Shown here: one piece after another, positions 63,368 to 64,000 of the stretch
Layout of the letters: each line of letters opens with the position of its first letter
Numbering within the stretch: position 1 is the first letter of the stretch
Origin: Mycolicibacterium grossiae
GTDB taxonomy: Bacteria > Actinomycetota > Actinomycetes > Mycobacteriales > Mycobacteriaceae
NCBI RefSeq assembly: GCF_008329645.1
Contig: NZ_CP043474.1
Coordinates: 248,001 to 312,000 of the forward strand
Length of the DNA stretch: 64,000 bases
Direction: 5' to 3'
The notes under the pieces: model-generated
The model's input: only the letters and a program-made list of their open reading frames with translations
What the model was told of the DNA's origin: nothing
Database searches by the model: none
Position numbers and translations under genes: made by a program

Positions 63368-64000
63368 TCAGGAATCGGTGAGGTCGATGACGCCGTCGTC
63401 GAACGGATCGAACATCGGCGACCCGATCTGCGCGGGCTGCGGCGTGTCCGAATGCGCGCCGCACCCGTAGTCGACCGCGACGACGTGGCCGTCGGCCGAC
63501 ATCTCGTTGGCGCAGACGCCGAACAGCGTGCCCAGTGAGCCCGACAGCGGCAGGTAGAAGCCGCAGTCGCAGCAGGACCGGCGCGTCGAGCGGGCCATCG
63601 GCGAGTTGGGCCCGTAGTCGCCGTCGTACCAGCGCTGCGCTGCGTCGGCGCGGCCCCACGGACCGAGCACCTGCTTGCGGCCCAGGCCGACTTCGCCGGC
63701 CAGTTCGTCGAGTTCGGCGTCTCCGGAGGACTGGTACCCCGGGACCAGCCGGGGATCGTTGGGCGCGGGCGCCAACAGGTCGCCGGGGCTGAGGTCGCCG
63801 GGTTGGACGCGTTCGTGCCACGGCACCCACGCCGGCGCCAGCAGCGCGGTGGGTCCCGGCACCAGCACGACCTCGCTCACCGTGGCGTGCTCGGCACCCG
63901 GATGGGCGGCGACGACGACGGCCCACTGCCAGCCCTGATAGCCGGGCATGACTGCGAGGAACCGATGCGTGGCCGCGCTCGGGTCGTCGATGCTGGCGCC
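63368..64000 (-). CDS. DUF3027 protein, Rv0877-like, partial (N-terminus beyond window)
   Basis: The frame is open through the right edge, with 17 codons upstream of the internal Met at 63949, so the gene continues outside. The visible 210 residues hold the DUF3027 features: WVPWHERVQPGDLSPGDLL, RRSCCDCGFYLPL, LGTLFGVCANEMSADGHVVA and YGCGAHSD, a cysteine-containing region that may bind metal. Rv0877 in M. tuberculosis is about 262 residues, so roughly 50 are missing. Ends 3 bp from the convergent SRPBCC gene. Function unknown. Confidence 0.85.
   Translation of the reverse strand, partial: GASIDDPSAATHRFLAVMPGYQGWQWAVVVAAHPGAEHATVSEVVLVPGPTALLAPAWVPWHERVQPGDLSPGDLLAPAPNDPRLVPGYQSSGDAELDELAGEVGLGRKQVLGPWGRADAAQRWYDGDYGPNSPMARSTRRSCCDCGFYLPLSGSLGTLFGVCANEMSADGHVVAVDYGCGAHSDTPQPAQIGSPMFDPFDDGVIDLTDS

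Overview
The window is a stretch of high-GC actinobacterial chromosome that reads as a fast-growing mycobacterium (Mycolicibacterium type). From about 4 kb to the right edge, gene content and order match from memory the Mycobacterium tuberculosis Rv0877-Rv0910 neighbourhood, in inverted orientation: the toxin/antitoxin-like Rv0910-Rv0909 pair, ctpE, Rv0907, Rv0906, echA6, accD3, prrA, prrB, arfC-arfB-arfA, Rv0898c, Rv0897c, gltA2, citA, Rv0887c, fprB, Rv0885, serC, sepH, Rv0882, Rv0881, Rv0880, Rv0879c and Rv0877. No rRNA, tRNA or CRISPR array was seen.

Region 1 (1-3815) is a visibly AT-richer accessory insert. A stand-alone OLD-family ATPase/Toprim nuclease (953-2881), a family linked to anti-phage defence, sits between two direct copies of a two-gene convergent module: an unrecognised ~140-aa gene tail-to-tail with a small double helix-turn-helix gene. 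The copies are offset by about 3.2 kb. The right copy stops 11 bp short of the core chromosome. The gap upstream of the OLD gene holds a hairpin terminator and four TCGGTAC sites.

Region 2 (3.8-20.6 kb) is core: a GAF-ANTAR regulator, hsp20 behind a CIRCE operator, a long minus-strand run from echA6 down to a BKACE-family gene, and divergently accD3 from a symmetric promoter. A Nudix (NrtR-like) regulator then faces a fusion of ADP-ribosylglycohydrolase and a dual-specificity-phosphatase-like domain.

Region 3 (20.6-35.7 kb) is accessory metabolism: a DUF222-HNH (13E12-type) gene, a TetR-controlled flavin monooxygenase, two acyl-CoA synthetases beside a LuxR regulator, and a LysR-led catabolic cluster (HisD-like dehydrogenase, nitrilase-like hydrolase, NCS1 permease). 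It ends in an array in which three forward and three reverse copies of one repeat (R) bracket a single small, basic, winged-helix-like gene. A seventh R copy and a related leader precede the DUF222-HNH gene.

Region 4 (35.7-64 kb) is core: three overlapping ABC exporter genes, the PrrAB two-component system, shortened arf genes, two citrate synthases about 3.5 kb apart, exporters with MarR and TetR regulators, pdxH, fprB, a diiron enzyme, serC behind a CRP-like site, sepH and the Rv0882-Rv0877 block, whose last gene runs off the right edge.
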